From: a virus
Reading direction: 5' to 3' (one strand)
IMG/VR virus record: IMGVR_UViG_3300050343_000285
Location: 124,001-188,000 of that record
DNA length: 64,000 bases
Translations under genes and position numbers: made by a program
Shown: positions 25,979 through 35,386 of the stretch, piece after piece
Layout: every line of letters begins with the position of its first letter
Position numbering within the stretch: position 1 is the stretch's first letter
The notes under the pieces: model-generated
What the model was told of the DNA's origin: nothing
Databases searched by the model: none
What the model saw: the letters and a program-made list of their open reading frames with translations, nothing else

Positions 25979-27844
25979 TCCAATCTCATTATTCTGTTCA
26001 CTGGTATAGTTTTAGTATTTACTTCTTCCTTGTATCTTTCTTTCATCCATTTAGTTTTCAGTCTATCTGGAACCATCATAAACCCAAAATAAGCAAGATA
26101 ATGTAAAATACTGGCTTTGGTATAAAAACTCAATACATCGTTTTCGTCTAATGATATTTCAGAAGCACCACTACCATATATAATATCTGGGCCATGAATA
26201 TCATCAAGTTCTACTCCAGAGTTATTTAAAAACCATTAACATAGAATATTGGTCTGATAAATGATCAAACCATTTGTAATCTTTTTCGTTTAGTACTTCT
26301 TTTGCTTTTTTTAATAGTTTTTTTCTTTCTATCTTAATCTTATTGCTAAAATCTTTAATTTTTTCGTGATATATTTTACTGGGTAAGATAATTTGGCCCC
26401 CATTGATTCCGTTACCTCCTAAGACCTTTTTAATTGTTTCGTCGCTCCCCTCGCCTATTACATAAGCACAATCATTTCTATTATATTTATTAAACATATA
26501 CGCTGGATTTTTAGTAAAGATAATATCACTATCTATAACAAATACTTTATCATAGTCAAAATTTGCAAAGAGATGATCCATAGTATTCCATTTAAAAAAG
26601 AAGACATCGCTATTCGTCTCTCTGTTAAAATCAAACTCTATAAAATTAACATCTGGAAAATCTAAAAATAAATTTTCATCACCTTCAAAAACTTTAGTGC
26701 TTTTTAAATCATTTTTTTGTTTATTATAATATACAACTATATCGAATTGTTTTTCTGTTTTATATGAAGTTTTATATAGTGTTTCTAAAGCATAATAAAG
26801 CATACAATAATATTTCATATTATTATCATTATAATCATCAAGAAATAATGCGAAAACGATTGCTCTTGTCTCAACTACATCTCCCACTACTTCACTTGGG
26901 TCTTTAACAAATAAGTTTTGCCAATATTTATTCGGATTATTAATTTTATTTATTTTCAATTTCCAATTTTTAGCGCATTCTATTAATTCATTGTTTCTTA
27001 AATATTTAGGGAGCATGAAACAGGAATGACCAGCAGAATAGTGTACGATACACGTTTTAATATTGTCTATTACGATATCATTATTTTTAACAGAGACATC
27101 ATAAACTGTATTATCTGACTCTAAATTAGAACGAGATGGCGTAGTAAAATCTTCTACTTCTAAATCTCCAAAGTCTTTACTATTTTTAGTTAATATATTT
27201 TGACCACAATATTGCTCATTAAAGAATGTAAAATTATTATATTTATCAAGAGTAATTTCTTTTTTATTTAATAACTTTTTTGCTGCTTTATTGAGTCTAA
27301 TTCTTTCTTTAACAACATCTTTATAGAAATTATTTGCATCTTTATGAAACTTTTTAGGTATTAATAGTTGACCGCTACCCATAGGTGATAATGTGGGGCA
27401 CACCTGTGTTGCTGTATCATCCCAAAGACCATAACCATATATTTTTTTATTATCATATTTATTAAAAATATAATTTGGATTTTTATAGAAAATAACGTCA
27501 CTGTCTATTAAGAAAATCTTATCGTAGTCATACTTGAATACATTTTCTAGATTATGCCATTTGCTCATCCAAGGAGTATTGACACCATTAGGGTCTGTTT
27601 CTATTGTGTACTTTTTATCATAAGTGCTTTCTGTTAATATAAATTTATTTTTAAATTCATTATATATACTATATTCTTCTAAATATTTATATTTTTTAAA
27701 ATCAGGAAATGTATAATATACTCTAACATCAAATGACTCATCATATAAATTATCTAATGTTTTTAATGCATAGTAAAGCATTGCGTAGTATGTTGAATTT
27801 TGATTTAAGCAACATATCGAAAAATACAAACAGTTATTATTCAT
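25975..27844 (-). CDS. Tandem GT-A glycosyltransferase with two related catalytic domains (one frameshift)
   Basis: The start at 27844 (MNNNCLYFSICCLNQ) leaves an 8-base overlap with the previous gene. Two halves are paralogous. The first has YYAMLYYALKTLDNL and KIFLIDSDVIFYKNP; the second has YYCMLYYALETLYK and KVFVIDSDIIFTKNPAYMFNKY. Each holds a DSD metal site as in GT8/glycogenin-type folds. The frame stops at 26222, but after a slip in a T5 run it continues as FLNNSGVELDDIHGPDIIYG to the stop at 25975, completing the second domain. About 623 residues. Such bidomain enzymes often polymerise an alternating sugar chain. Confidence 0.78.
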
Positions 27845-28826
27845 ATTCTTTATTATCCTTATAAAATTTATGAATAAATTTTTCTTTATATAGTTTATCA
27901 ATATCAATATCAACTGAAGATATTTCTTTTAATTTATTTTTTAATATTTTTGTATGCTTTCTTTGTGTAGATACAGCATCCTGTCTTATCCTTTGTCTTT
28001 GCTCTAAGGTGGGATAATTAAGTAGCCATTTTCCTACACATTCGGCTACACTTTCTGGGCTATCGTCTGCTATCAAACAGTTAGTACTTGTAAAAAAAGT
28101 ATCTCTACCACCTTTTGATTTAGTAGAGACTATAGGTAATCCGCATAATAAATATTCTATACTACTATACATCGCTCCTTCGCTACTAGAGAGACATAAC
28201 CCCACCCGTGATCTGTTTAATACATCGTTAACTTGATTCTTATTTATCAAGTTATGATATAAAGTAAAAGGATTATTCTGATTAGCCATTAATAACATAT
28301 GACCCTTTTTAGTGTATGGATGAGGCAATCTATTTTCTGAAGTTAAATATAGAATGTTGCTCAAATTATAAGAAAGATGATGTCTTTTGTATGGACACAT
28401 TCTGGCTGTATATACACAATCCCACATTTTATCACAAGACTGTATATTAAAAATTTTCCTACTTACGGTGGCATTGTGATTACATAATATTCCAGAAAAT
28501 CTACTGCCATATTCTTTTGGTATCCTATTTAATGTTTCAATATCATTACAGCATATAACTATATTAAGATCAGTAGTCTCTCCTAATATCTGATTAATTT
28601 GAGGTTTGAGTGCCTTCCAAGACGCATCATTCAATGTGCGATATTGCCATAAAAATAATGTATAAGGATTGTCTTGGTTTTTAATGTACCTTATTGTATT
28701 GCTTAATAAATTTTTATTTTTAGGATTCAGAGGTATATTTTTTTTATCTTTTAGTATTCCTGTCGTACCAAATAATACGTTTATCTCTGGTATTTCAAAC
28801 AATTTATTCAATTTATGCCTCCACAA
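27837..28826 (-). CDS. GT-B glycosyltransferase (GT1/GT4-like)
   Basis: 329 residues. The donor site is SSSEGAMYSSIEYLLCGLPIVS, with the Glu-x7-Glu motif of retaining GT4 enzymes, followed by STKSKGGRD and NCLIADDSPESVAECV. An earlier FLWQYRTL and ICCNDIETL belong to the N-terminal Rossmann domain. It overlaps the cupin gene upstream by 19 bases. Confidence 0.78.
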   Translation of the reverse strand: MWRHKLNKLFEIPEINVLFGTTGILKDKKNIPLNPKNKNLLSNTIRYIKNQDNPYTLFLWQYRTLNDASWKALKPQINQILGETTDLNIVICCNDIETLNRIPKEYGSRFSGILCNHNATVSRKIFNIQSCDKMWDCVYTARMCPYKRHHLSYNLSNILYLTSENRLPHPYTKKGHMLLMANQNNPFTLYHNLINKNQVNDVLNRSRVGLCLSSSEGAMYSSIEYLLCGLPIVSTKSKGGRDTFFTSTNCLIADDSPESVAECVGKWLLNYPTLEQRQRIRQDAVSTQRKHTKILKNKLKEISSVDIDIDKLYKEKFIHKFYKDNKEYE

Positions 28827-29155
28827 TTTTCTCTAATGATATCATTAGACAAAAGTTCAGACCAATAAATTTCGTAGGCTACTGTTTCCTCAAGAGCCTC
28901 GAACATATGATATTCTTTAGGCTTAACAACAGACATTTGCTTTGATGCTATTATAGTTTCGTCTTTTAGGTCGTAATCATTTTTCCATATACTAATTTTT
29001 AAAGAGCCTTTTTCTATAAAGAATGCATTATACTTATTATCATGCTTATGTTTAGAACAGTAACCTCCTTTATTAACTTCTATACGATGAATTTCAACAT
29101 TATTTTTTAAAAAAAGTTGTTGAGTTAAACCCCATATTTTCCCCTGAATATTCAT
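28808..29155 (-). CDS. Cupin-domain protein
   Basis: 115 residues with a single cupin barrel: motif 1 as GGYCSKHKHDNKYNAFFIEKG with two His and one Glu-like position, and motif 2 as KPKEYHMFEAL with His. It is most like small cupins that epimerise or isomerise sugars or bind sugar nucleotides in polysaccharide loci. Catalysis is uncertain. Confidence 0.72.
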   Translation of the reverse strand: MNIQGKIWGLTQQLFLKNNVEIHRIEVNKGGYCSKHKHDNKYNAFFIEKGSLKISIWKNDYDLKDETIIASKQMSVVKPKEYHMFEALEETVAYEIYWSELLSNDIIRENCGGIN

Positions 29156-29764
29156 TTATATAGCCTTTATATTTTTAGGTATATATTCGTAATTATATTT
29201 AATTAAAAGTTTTTTATATTTATTCATAAAATTTTCTACAGTTTTGGATTGTATATTTAAAGGATATAAACTATGCTTATTGATTTTATCTTTATGAATT
29301 ACATTGTATCCTTTTAGTATTTGAGATAGATCTTGCTGCAAGTTTTCCTGCCTACCTATGAGCCAAGCATCTTTTGTATAATTATTAAAAAAAGTTTCCA
29401 AGAAATTAGAATGGTAGTTGGCGCATCTCTGCACCGTATCATTTAGATCGTCTTCATTTATACATTCATGCCAATGGCTCCAATTATTTTTACTTTCCCA
29501 ATTATTCTTGGGTTTAGAGTTTTGACTATCTCTACAATTTGCATGTTTCCAGTGTCCCCATACTGAACAAACTAAAGAAAGGGGATGCCTAATAAAAGTA
29601 AAATATTTTTTACTAGTACTGGTTTTTTCCTTGACAACAAAATATGGATCGTGTTTTTCACAAATGTTTTTCCCATTACATTGGCGACTTAATATATTTT
29701 CAATATAAGTACCACCAGTTTTGGGCATATGTATAAATATCATATCATTTAGTTCAATAGCCAT
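29156..29764 (-). CDS. Sulfotransferase-like protein
   Basis: IFIHMPKTGGTYIENIL is a clear 5'-phosphosulfate loop, and FTFIRHPLSLVCSVWGHW is the 3'-phosphate motif. WLIGRQENLQQD fits the conserved C-terminal Arg/Glu region of Sulfotransfer_2/3-type enzymes. 202 residues. It shares one base with the next sulfotransferase, forming a tandem pair. Confidence 0.8.
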   Translation of the reverse strand: MAIELNDMIFIHMPKTGGTYIENILSRQCNGKNICEKHDPYFVVKEKTSTSKKYFTFIRHPLSLVCSVWGHWKHANCRDSQNSKPKNNWESKNNWSHWHECINEDDLNDTVQRCANYHSNFLETFFNNYTKDAWLIGRQENLQQDLSQILKGYNVIHKDKINKHSLYPLNIQSKTVENFMNKYKKLLIKYNYEYIPKNIKAI

Positions 29765-30327
29765 TATATATACTCGTAATTAAATCTTTCAAAATCCTCT
29801 GTGTAGTAATCATAAAGATTATTTTTCTGCTCTTTAGTTATATTAATATTTATTATCTGGGTCTCGTTTGTTTTTTTTATCTTAACAGGTATGCCTTTGT
29901 CTATTAGAAATCTTTTTACATCTAAATCATATTGTTCGAATTTTATGACATTATCTGCATGTTCTATACAGTTATAAGGATGGGTTATTGGTATAGCATG
30001 ATGTTTAAAACTTTCAATTCTACCATATTCATTATCATATGCAAGGCTATCATCTTTTAAATAATTTATCGCAGTATCTATTGTTAAGTCTCTAATTTCC
30101 GGCGGGAACACGGTTGTTCCAAATTTAAACATTTTAAAAGCAGATAAAAACCTTTCTATCGGATGTCTGCAAAAACCTATCTTATTATAATTAATATATT
30201 CATTAGGTATATATCCTTTATACCTTTCTGTAAATTTTACACCTGAATATCTTCTAATAGATGATCCTCCACACTTCGGTATATGTATTATAATTAATTT
30301 ATATTTATGGTTAATAAAATTACTCAT
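29764..30327 (-). CDS. Sulfotransferase-like protein
   Basis: IIIHIPKCGGSSIRR is the 5'-phosphosulfate loop and IGFCRHPIERFLSAFKMF the 3'-phosphate motif, in family order. 187 residues. Sequence differs substantially from its downstream tandem neighbour, so they are not recent duplicates. Confidence 0.82.
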   Translation of the reverse strand: MSNFINHKYKLIIIHIPKCGGSSIRRYSGVKFTERYKGYIPNEYINYNKIGFCRHPIERFLSAFKMFKFGTTVFPPEIRDLTIDTAINYLKDDSLAYDNEYGRIESFKHHAIPITHPYNCIEHADNVIKFEQYDLDVKRFLIDKGIPVKIKKTNETQIININITKEQKNNLYDYYTEDFERFNYEYI

Positions 30328-30842
30328 ATTACTAATTTAATAATTACACAATCATCATTTTTGGGTGTAGCATTTATAGCAGCAGGATTTATGAGATTAT
30401 ATATTCTATCATACCACCAATGCATATTTTTAATAGTTTTATGACAGTTGGTTTTATCTGGTAATAAGATAGTTGCCTCTCTAGTTGAAATAGCATGATA
30501 CATAAATTTTGGTTTTAGATATAACATTTCCTCAAATATATTATCTAGTTCATCTTCATATATATGTTCTAACAAATCGGTAGTAATAACTAAATCATAT
30601 TTTTCTTTGGGTATTTTTTCTTTCCCAGGATAGCATGGGTCAAATTCATCAATTAATACATTTCGCTTTCTTAAACTTTTCGCTAAGGAACCAGTACCAG
30701 AGCCAAAATCTAAAACAGTTTGCGCTCCAGTTTGACGTATAAGGTTTAATATATCTTCAGCGTACTCTAAGCCAGTGTCTCCATAATTACGCTCCTGATG
30801 CAACTGCTTGTATAATTTAAGGTCTTTATAATGATATTTCAT
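30324..30842 (-). CDS. Class I SAM-dependent methyltransferase
   Basis: 172 residues. TVLDFGSGTGSLAKSL is the SAM loop, IDEFDPCYPG the acidic strand, and YDLVITTDLLEHIYED the post-motif II typical of Methyltransf_23. HAISTREATILLPD follows. The substrate is unknown; it sits between sulfotransferase and WavE genes with 4-base overlaps on both sides. Confidence 0.8.
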   Translation of the reverse strand: MKYHYKDLKLYKQLHQERNYGDTGLEYAEDILNLIRQTGAQTVLDFGSGTGSLAKSLRKRNVLIDEFDPCYPGKEKIPKEKYDLVITTDLLEHIYEDELDNIFEEMLYLKPKFMYHAISTREATILLPDKTNCHKTIKNMHWWYDRIYNLINPAAINATPKNDDCVIIKLVI

Positions 30843-31603
30843 ACTATTTCCTTAATATTTTGATATAATTTATTACCATCGTGGCATCCACTTTTTACTT
30901 CTTTTCTTCCACAAGGATATGGTTCCCTAGAACGCTTAAAACCTCGACCTTCGGATGATTGACCAGAGTGTAAATGTTTTGGTAATTCTCTACAGGGTGT
31001 TATATAAACATACCTACGAAAAAATTCTTTCCATTTTGATTGATTAAATTCATTAGGTTCCCTAGCCAACATAAAAAAATAACCAAGTATCTGTTCACAT
31101 ATTTCAACATCCAACTCTTTAAAGTTCTCTTTATGACAATATTCTATTATATTTTTTAACGCTTTGATCATATTTTTTTTAGAATCTAAAAATAAATGAC
31201 CAGATAAACAAAAGGGGTGAATATTCCAAAAACCATTATCTGTTGTATGAAGTCTATTAGGGAATTTTATGAAATTATCTATCATTTTATCCAGATTAGG
31301 ATATAATTCATCGCTTCTTGTTTTTAAAATATATTCATTTTTTGCAAGTAAAGAACCCTGTAATAATGTTTTTGTTATATAATATATACTACCATGATTA
31401 ATAATATTTGACATATCATCAGGATAGTCGCTAGTGACTAATTTAAATTTTGCATTTTTTGATTTTTTGTTCAAAAGAAAATAGTTCTCGCCTGTTGACC
31501 ACGTTGAGACTATAACTTCTCCAAAATCTTGGTAACAGTCTATAGCCTCATAGGTTCTTTCGTCCAGCGGCCCTTGTATGACTACCGATATATTTTCTCT
31601 CAT
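30839..31603 (-). CDS. WavE-like glycosyltransferase
   Basis: 254 residues opening with ISVVIQGPLDE and carrying VIVSTWSTGE and ILKTRSDELYP, the WavE-type signatures. The C-terminal HLHSGQSSEGRGFKRSREPY is basic and unique to this copy. Same family as 15997-16620 but clearly diverged. It overlaps the RuvB-like gene by 4 bases, so DNA repair and glycan genes share one transcript here. Confidence 0.72.
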   Translation of the reverse strand: MRENISVVIQGPLDERTYEAIDCYQDFGEVIVSTWSTGENYFLLNKKSKNAKFKLVTSDYPDDMSNIINHGSIYYITKTLLQGSLLAKNEYILKTRSDELYPNLDKMIDNFIKFPNRLHTTDNGFWNIHPFCLSGHLFLDSKKNMIKALKNIIEYCHKENFKELDVEICEQILGYFFMLAREPNEFNQSKWKEFFRRYVYITPCRELPKHLHSGQSSEGRGFKRSREPYPCGRKEVKSGCHDGNKLYQNIKEIV

Positions 31604-32496
31604 GTCTCTTTGCCTAAAATCCTACCCTTTTGAGTTCTAATAACATAGCCCATACGAATCATATATGGTTCAATACTATTTTCAATAGTTTCCATAGCGA
31701 TACCTGTCATACTAGATATAGCCTTTAATCCCAAAGGATTAATTCTATTTTTTTTCAAAATATTAAGATACATATTATCATTAGAGTCAAATCCGTTTGA
31801 GTCAATACCTTGTCTATTAAAAATTTTATCTATATTATCTTTATCTTTAGGATATGATGCTATATAATTTTTATACCATTGTAACCTTGCGTTAAGTATC
31901 CTTGGGGTTCCCTTACTTCGCTCGGCTATAGATATCATCTGACTATCACTCAAAGACAATCCTAATTTATCTGCATTCGACCTTGCTAGTTTTGCTAAGA
32001 CAGTATTTTTATAAAAAGATAGATGTTCTTTCATAGTGAAGCGATCATAAAAAGGTTGACTTAAACTACCACCACTAGTCGTAGCGCCGACTAGAGTAAA
32101 GATCGGAAGATCAATGCTGTCAGGTTTATTTTGCACCAGCATATCTATCCTAAAATCTTCCATAACAGGATATAAAAATTCTTCTACTAATTTAGGAAGT
32201 CTGTGTATTTCATCAATAAATAAAACAGACCTTGGTTCTAGGTTCATTAGGTAGGGAATAATATTTTTTATACTTCTAACAGAAGCAGCATTAACAGTAT
32301 ATAGATTAACAGATAGTTCATTGGCTATAGCACTCGCTATAGTAGTCTTACCAAGGCCGGGAGGCCCGTCTATTAAAACATGAGGCATTACTTGACCTGA
32401 TTCTTTACAGCCGTTAGACATTATTTTCAGACGGCCTATAGTATCTTCTTGACCCACAATATCGTTAAAATTGGTCGGCCTAATAGAATTATGCAT
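31600..32496 (-). CDS. ruvB: RuvB-like Holliday junction branch migration ATPase
   Basis: 298 residues, somewhat shorter than bacterial RuvB (about 335). N-terminal RPTNFNDIVGQE, Walker A GPPGLGKTT (44-52), Walker B LFIDEIHRL, sensor region LVGATTSGGSLSQPFYDRF, and sensor-2 Arg in KGTPRILNARL are all present. The C-terminal winged helix ends EPYMIRMGYVIRTQKGRILG, as in RuvB. In bacteria it needs RuvA to load on junctions; a canonical RuvA is not seen, but the gene just upstream has a RuvA domain III-like tail. RuvB homologues are uncommon in phages. Confidence 0.9.
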   Translation of the reverse strand: MHNSIRPTNFNDIVGQEDTIGRLKIMSNGCKESGQVMPHVLIDGPPGLGKTTIASAIANELSVNLYTVNAASVRSIKNIIPYLMNLEPRSVLFIDEIHRLPKLVEEFLYPVMEDFRIDMLVQNKPDSIDLPIFTLVGATTSGGSLSQPFYDRFTMKEHLSFYKNTVLAKLARSNADKLGLSLSDSQMISIAERSKGTPRILNARLQWYKNYIASYPKDKDNIDKIFNRQGIDSNGFDSNDNMYLNILKKNRINPLGLKAISSMTGIAMETIENSIEPYMIRMGYVIRTQKGRILGKET

Positions 32497-32977
32497 GTTT
32501 TACTCCAATATTCTTTAATGCTGTTTTTACCAAAAGAGTCACTTCATTCGTTTGACAAATATGAAAAGACTTATCTATCAGTACCAATGCTTCTTGTTTT
32601 TCAAAACCATAACCAATCAATATATCACAACACTCTTTTTTTATATCCGCATCTAACAAGACAGATGGTTCAGATTCAGGAGGTGTTGTTTGTTTTATAA
32701 AAGTATTATTAGTTTTAGGCTGTTTTGTTTGTACTTTATTAACGCTTTGCGTATTGTCTTTTTTCTTAGCGTAAAGTATTTTAGTGTCTAAAATTCTTTT
32801 AGGCTTTATTATTATATCACAATCACACACGATTTTAAAATTACGAGAGCAAGCCTCTTTATGACTAATCCAATGCTCACAACCACATTTTGTACAAATA
32901 TATTTATAATAAATATCTTTTGATACAGGTTTTAGAACTAAGCATTTACTTCTTTTTCTTTTTTCTTGTGTCTTCAT
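32489..32977 (-). CDS. Zinc-ribbon protein with RuvA domain III-like C-terminus
   Basis: ATG 32977 is chosen because AAGGGA lies eight bases before it; an upstream start would overlap the previous gene more. The N-terminal third holds CTKCG and CDCD with a further Cys between, a likely zinc ribbon. A Gln/Thr/Pro-rich linker follows. The last 55 residues (DILIGYGFEKQEALVLIDKS, ending TALKNIG) match the pattern of RuvA domain III, the three-helix element that binds RuvB. Its stop overlaps the RuvB-like start by 8 bases. A RuvB-loading adaptor is inferred. Confidence 0.6.
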   Translation of the reverse strand: MKTQEKRKRSKCLVLKPVSKDIYYKYICTKCGCEHWISHKEACSRNFKIVCDCDIIIKPKRILDTKILYAKKKDNTQSVNKVQTKQPKTNNTFIKQTTPPESEPSVLLDADIKKECCDILIGYGFEKQEALVLIDKSFHICQTNEVTLLVKTALKNIGVKHA

Positions 32978-33371
32978 CGTCATTTCCCTTAACCCAAAAT
33001 ACAAAATCATTTTTATCGCTGTCAAACGCTGATTCAACCAAGCCTTTATTAACTAAATCCCTAACTATATTAGATACCATTCTTTCAGATATATTAACTA
33101 GAATAACATCATAGTCGCCATCTTTAATAAACCAAGCCTTCTCACCCTCTCTTCTATGTAAAAATTCACCAAAGATTGTTTCAACTTCTTTGTAAGGTAG
33201 GAGTTTGTCCATTTCGCTATCATCTTCTTTGCTCGCTATTTTATCTACCTTGTCAAGAAAAGCATCATCATCTAATTTTACATTAGATTCATCGAAATTA
33301 TAATATATGACTCTTCTACTAAAATTAATTAGTTTTTTAAGATTCATTATTTCTAACCAGCCCTCACTCAT
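32946..33371 (-). CDS. Hypothetical protein, possible winged helix, 141 aa
   Basis: Acidic N-terminal half and a C-terminal segment (ERMVSNIVRDLVNKGLVESA followed by a beta pair) that looks like a winged-helix recognition unit. The end is a run of Lys. It overlaps the zinc-ribbon gene by 32 bases. No family recognised. Confidence 0.55.
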   Translation of the reverse strand: MSEGWLEIMNLKKLINFSRRVIYYNFDESNVKLDDDAFLDKVDKIASKEDDSEMDKLLPYKEVETIFGEFLHRREGEKAWFIKDGDYDVILVNISERMVSNIVRDLVNKGLVESAFDSDKNDFVFWVKGNDDEDTRKKKKK

Positions 33372-33380
33372 TTTTTCATC

Positions 33381-33803
33381 CTAGTTTAGATTATCGAACA
33401 AACCTTTATAATACATTGGCTGTTTAACAAAGTGTGCTGCATGACTAGATATATGGTTTTTATATTGTTGTTCTATTTTATTTACTACAAAATATTTTCT
33501 TTTCCATATCGCTTCATCATAATTATTATTACCTAAATATTCAAAATATTTGCTTGTCGGAATTTTGGATATATTATTTGATACAGGTTCTTTGGATGGT
33601 TTATAATTACCTAATAGCCATACATTATCTTTTTCATTTACTATATCTTTAATAGCCTCAGATAACCATATTTCCCACGAATCCCAGTCAAATTTAAAAG
33701 GTTTTGGAAATCCATGCTCATTATATTCATGGAATTGAGCGCCATCAGGATAATATTTGTATTCATCATCATCGTATTCATTATGTTCTGGGTCGTCGTA
33801 CAT
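33381..33803 (-). CDS. Hypothetical acidic protein, about 140 aa
   Basis: ATG 33803 follows TTGGAGAATATT, a good ribosome binding site; an upstream TTG would place the start inside that site. The N-terminus is very acidic (YDDDEYKYYPDG). The rest is Trp/Lys-rich without a motif. First gene after the sigma70-type promoter at 33853-33881. Confidence 0.55.
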   Translation of the reverse strand: MYDDPEHNEYDDDEYKYYPDGAQFHEYNEHGFPKPFKFDWDSWEIWLSEAIKDIVNEKDNVWLLGNYKPSKEPVSNNISKIPTSKYFEYLGNNNYDEAIWKRKYFVVNKIEQQYKNHISSHAAHFVKQPMYYKGLFDNLN

Positions 33804-33852
33804 AATATTCTCCAAAAAAAATCAGGGACTACAAGATATAACTGACTACTAT

Positions 33853-33881
33853 ATTATACCCCATAGTCCCATTAAGATCAA
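33853..33881 (-). promoter_or_regulatory. Sigma70-type promoter
   Basis: Minus strand: -35 TTGATC (33876-33881), 17-base spacer, -10 TATAAT (33853-33858). The gene at 33803 starts about 50 bases downstream. Confidence 0.55.
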
Positions 33882-33900
33882 CTAACACAGAACTCATAAG

Positions 33901-33948
33901 AGGATGTGGTGGGGTCGAACCACCTTAGCCCAAATTGCTCACCCATCC
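33901..33948 (-). ncRNA. tRNA-like element without an anticodon arm
   Basis: In the space between rIIB and the next gene the minus strand can fold as a tRNA lacking its anticodon arm. A 5' GGATGGG pairs (one mismatch) with 3' CACATCC, a D-arm-like AGC-AATTTGG-GCT follows, then a perfect 5-bp T-arm GGTGG-TTCGACC-CCACC with a normal T-loop. Only two bases join the D-like and T-arm parts. It could be a tRNA remnant or a functional tRNA mimic. Expression is unproven. Confidence 0.4.
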
Positions 33949-33970
33949 AATCACAGGAAATCACAGACTA

Positions 33971-34811
33971 TTAAAATTCTTCGTCATCTTCATCTTCAAA
34001 CTGATCCCAGTAATCTTCATCATACTCATCATAAACTGTTGAGTATTCATCTTCATCAACATAAGAGTCTGCCTCAAACTCAGCCTTATAAAGAGGCTTT
34101 GGCAATTCTCCCTGATAAAGACCGACTACTTCATATTTACAAGTGCGAAGTTTCTCACAGTTGCAATCGCTAGGAACACTGACAACATCTTCAGGATTGA
34201 TTTTAACAATCACGATATTATCACCAGCATCTACATTACCATAATTTGCAACATAGTTTAATGCTCCAGCATGAAGCCCAGCAGAACATCCTCTACCTCG
34301 ATTGTCATCTACCTTTGCTCGACGCATTTCGCAGACCTGACCAACCTTATTGTCGAATGTTCCTTTCCACTTGTCTTTAAAGTCACTGTTGACTGCCTTG
34401 TATGCAAGAAAACAACCGTCTTCAGTGATAGGAAGATTCTCATGCTCCAAGAAATCATACAGTTCTTGCTGACTTTGCATACTTGGATTCTCCATAAGAT
34501 TTTCCAAGAATTTTACAAGAGGCTCAAAGGGCAAGCCCTTACTCATAAATTCTATAATTCTCTTGCTGATGCTACCGTGAACTTCTTCACCCTCAAACAT
34601 CACCTTACCATTTACGATTGATACTTGTCCGTCACTAAAACTAGCAACAGCCTTTCTCAATGTCTACCAGTTCTAGCAACTCATCTTCTGTCGCAGTTGG
34701 TAGTGCTTCCAGAATCAACTTGTAATTAGTATGATCTGGAATTACTTGGTGAGCCTTATTCTTTAAGATCACCGTTAAGTTGCCGTCAACCCACATAAAA
34801 GGAACACTCAT
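33971..34811 (-). CDS. rIIB: rIIB-like protein, one frameshift
   Basis: From ATG 34811 (CAGGAG upstream) the product starts MSVPFMWVDGNL and must shift near 34650 (GTAGACATTGAGAAAGGC) to enter the frame that runs to 33971. The joined protein of about 280 residues has the T4 rIIB-type core: PFEPLVKFLENLMENPS, LYDFLEHENLPITEDGCFLAYKAV, GTFDNKVGQVCEMRR, the CSAGLHAGALNYV loop and INPEDVVSVPSD, ending in an acidic tail. rIIB acts with rIIA at the membrane in T4 lysis inhibition and exclusion resistance; the exact biochemical role is unknown. Confidence 0.82.
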
Positions 34812-34836
34812 AATTAAAACTCCTGTGATAAAAACC

Positions 34837-35386
34837 TTAAACCAAATTTCCTATTGCTGTTCTCAGTTCGCTGAGTTCAACATTGTCAAACCATTTGTCT
34901 CGACCATAGTAACCATTGTTGTGAATATCTGTAGGATCATTAGTCTTGATCCTCTCAATATCCAAATCGTCGTTACCACTAACAATATACTTTAGTATCG
35001 GTGACTTGTCAATAGCATCTTTAAGAATTTTTCTAAGAGCATCCATTTTAGGCAGGGTCTTGATGATTGCCTGACTACAGTGATTTCTTACCAGTTGGTA
35101 ACTCTTCGTAACCATACAGTTTCTTAAATTCAAAAAGCATATTGTTTAGTTTAAGCATTTTAGCATTAATATCCTTTGCATCTTCTGTGATATTGTATGC
35201 ACTTGCTATATTGTCTACATGCTGTTCAAGTCTTTGTCTACTAAATACTCTAAGATTAAAGTATTCACTATTTGCAACTTGAGCAAAGTAGTATATAAGT
35301 AGCCACTGATCCATCGCCTGAGTGACTGTCTCATCTTTAATATAATCCTTGTAGTCAAGGCCATAGATATTTAAAAGATTAGCCAT
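34837..35386 (-). CDS. Hypothetical protein between rIIA and rIIB, one frameshift
   Basis: From ATG 35386 the frame stops at 35075 (ending ELPTGKKSL), while a second frame continues naturally from LVRNHCSQAIIKTLPKMDAL to 34837. The joined length is three n plus one, about 183 residues. The first half is helical (MANLLNIYGLDYKDYIKDE). No family recognised. The start overlaps the rIIA stop (TAATG) and the end lies just before rIIB, so all three are co-translated. Confidence 0.55.

Noticed and set aside
33831-33872. GGGACTA/TAGTCCC inverted repeat as a terminator
   Set aside because: The arms are about 35 bases apart with no U-run, and one arm lies within the promoter spacer.
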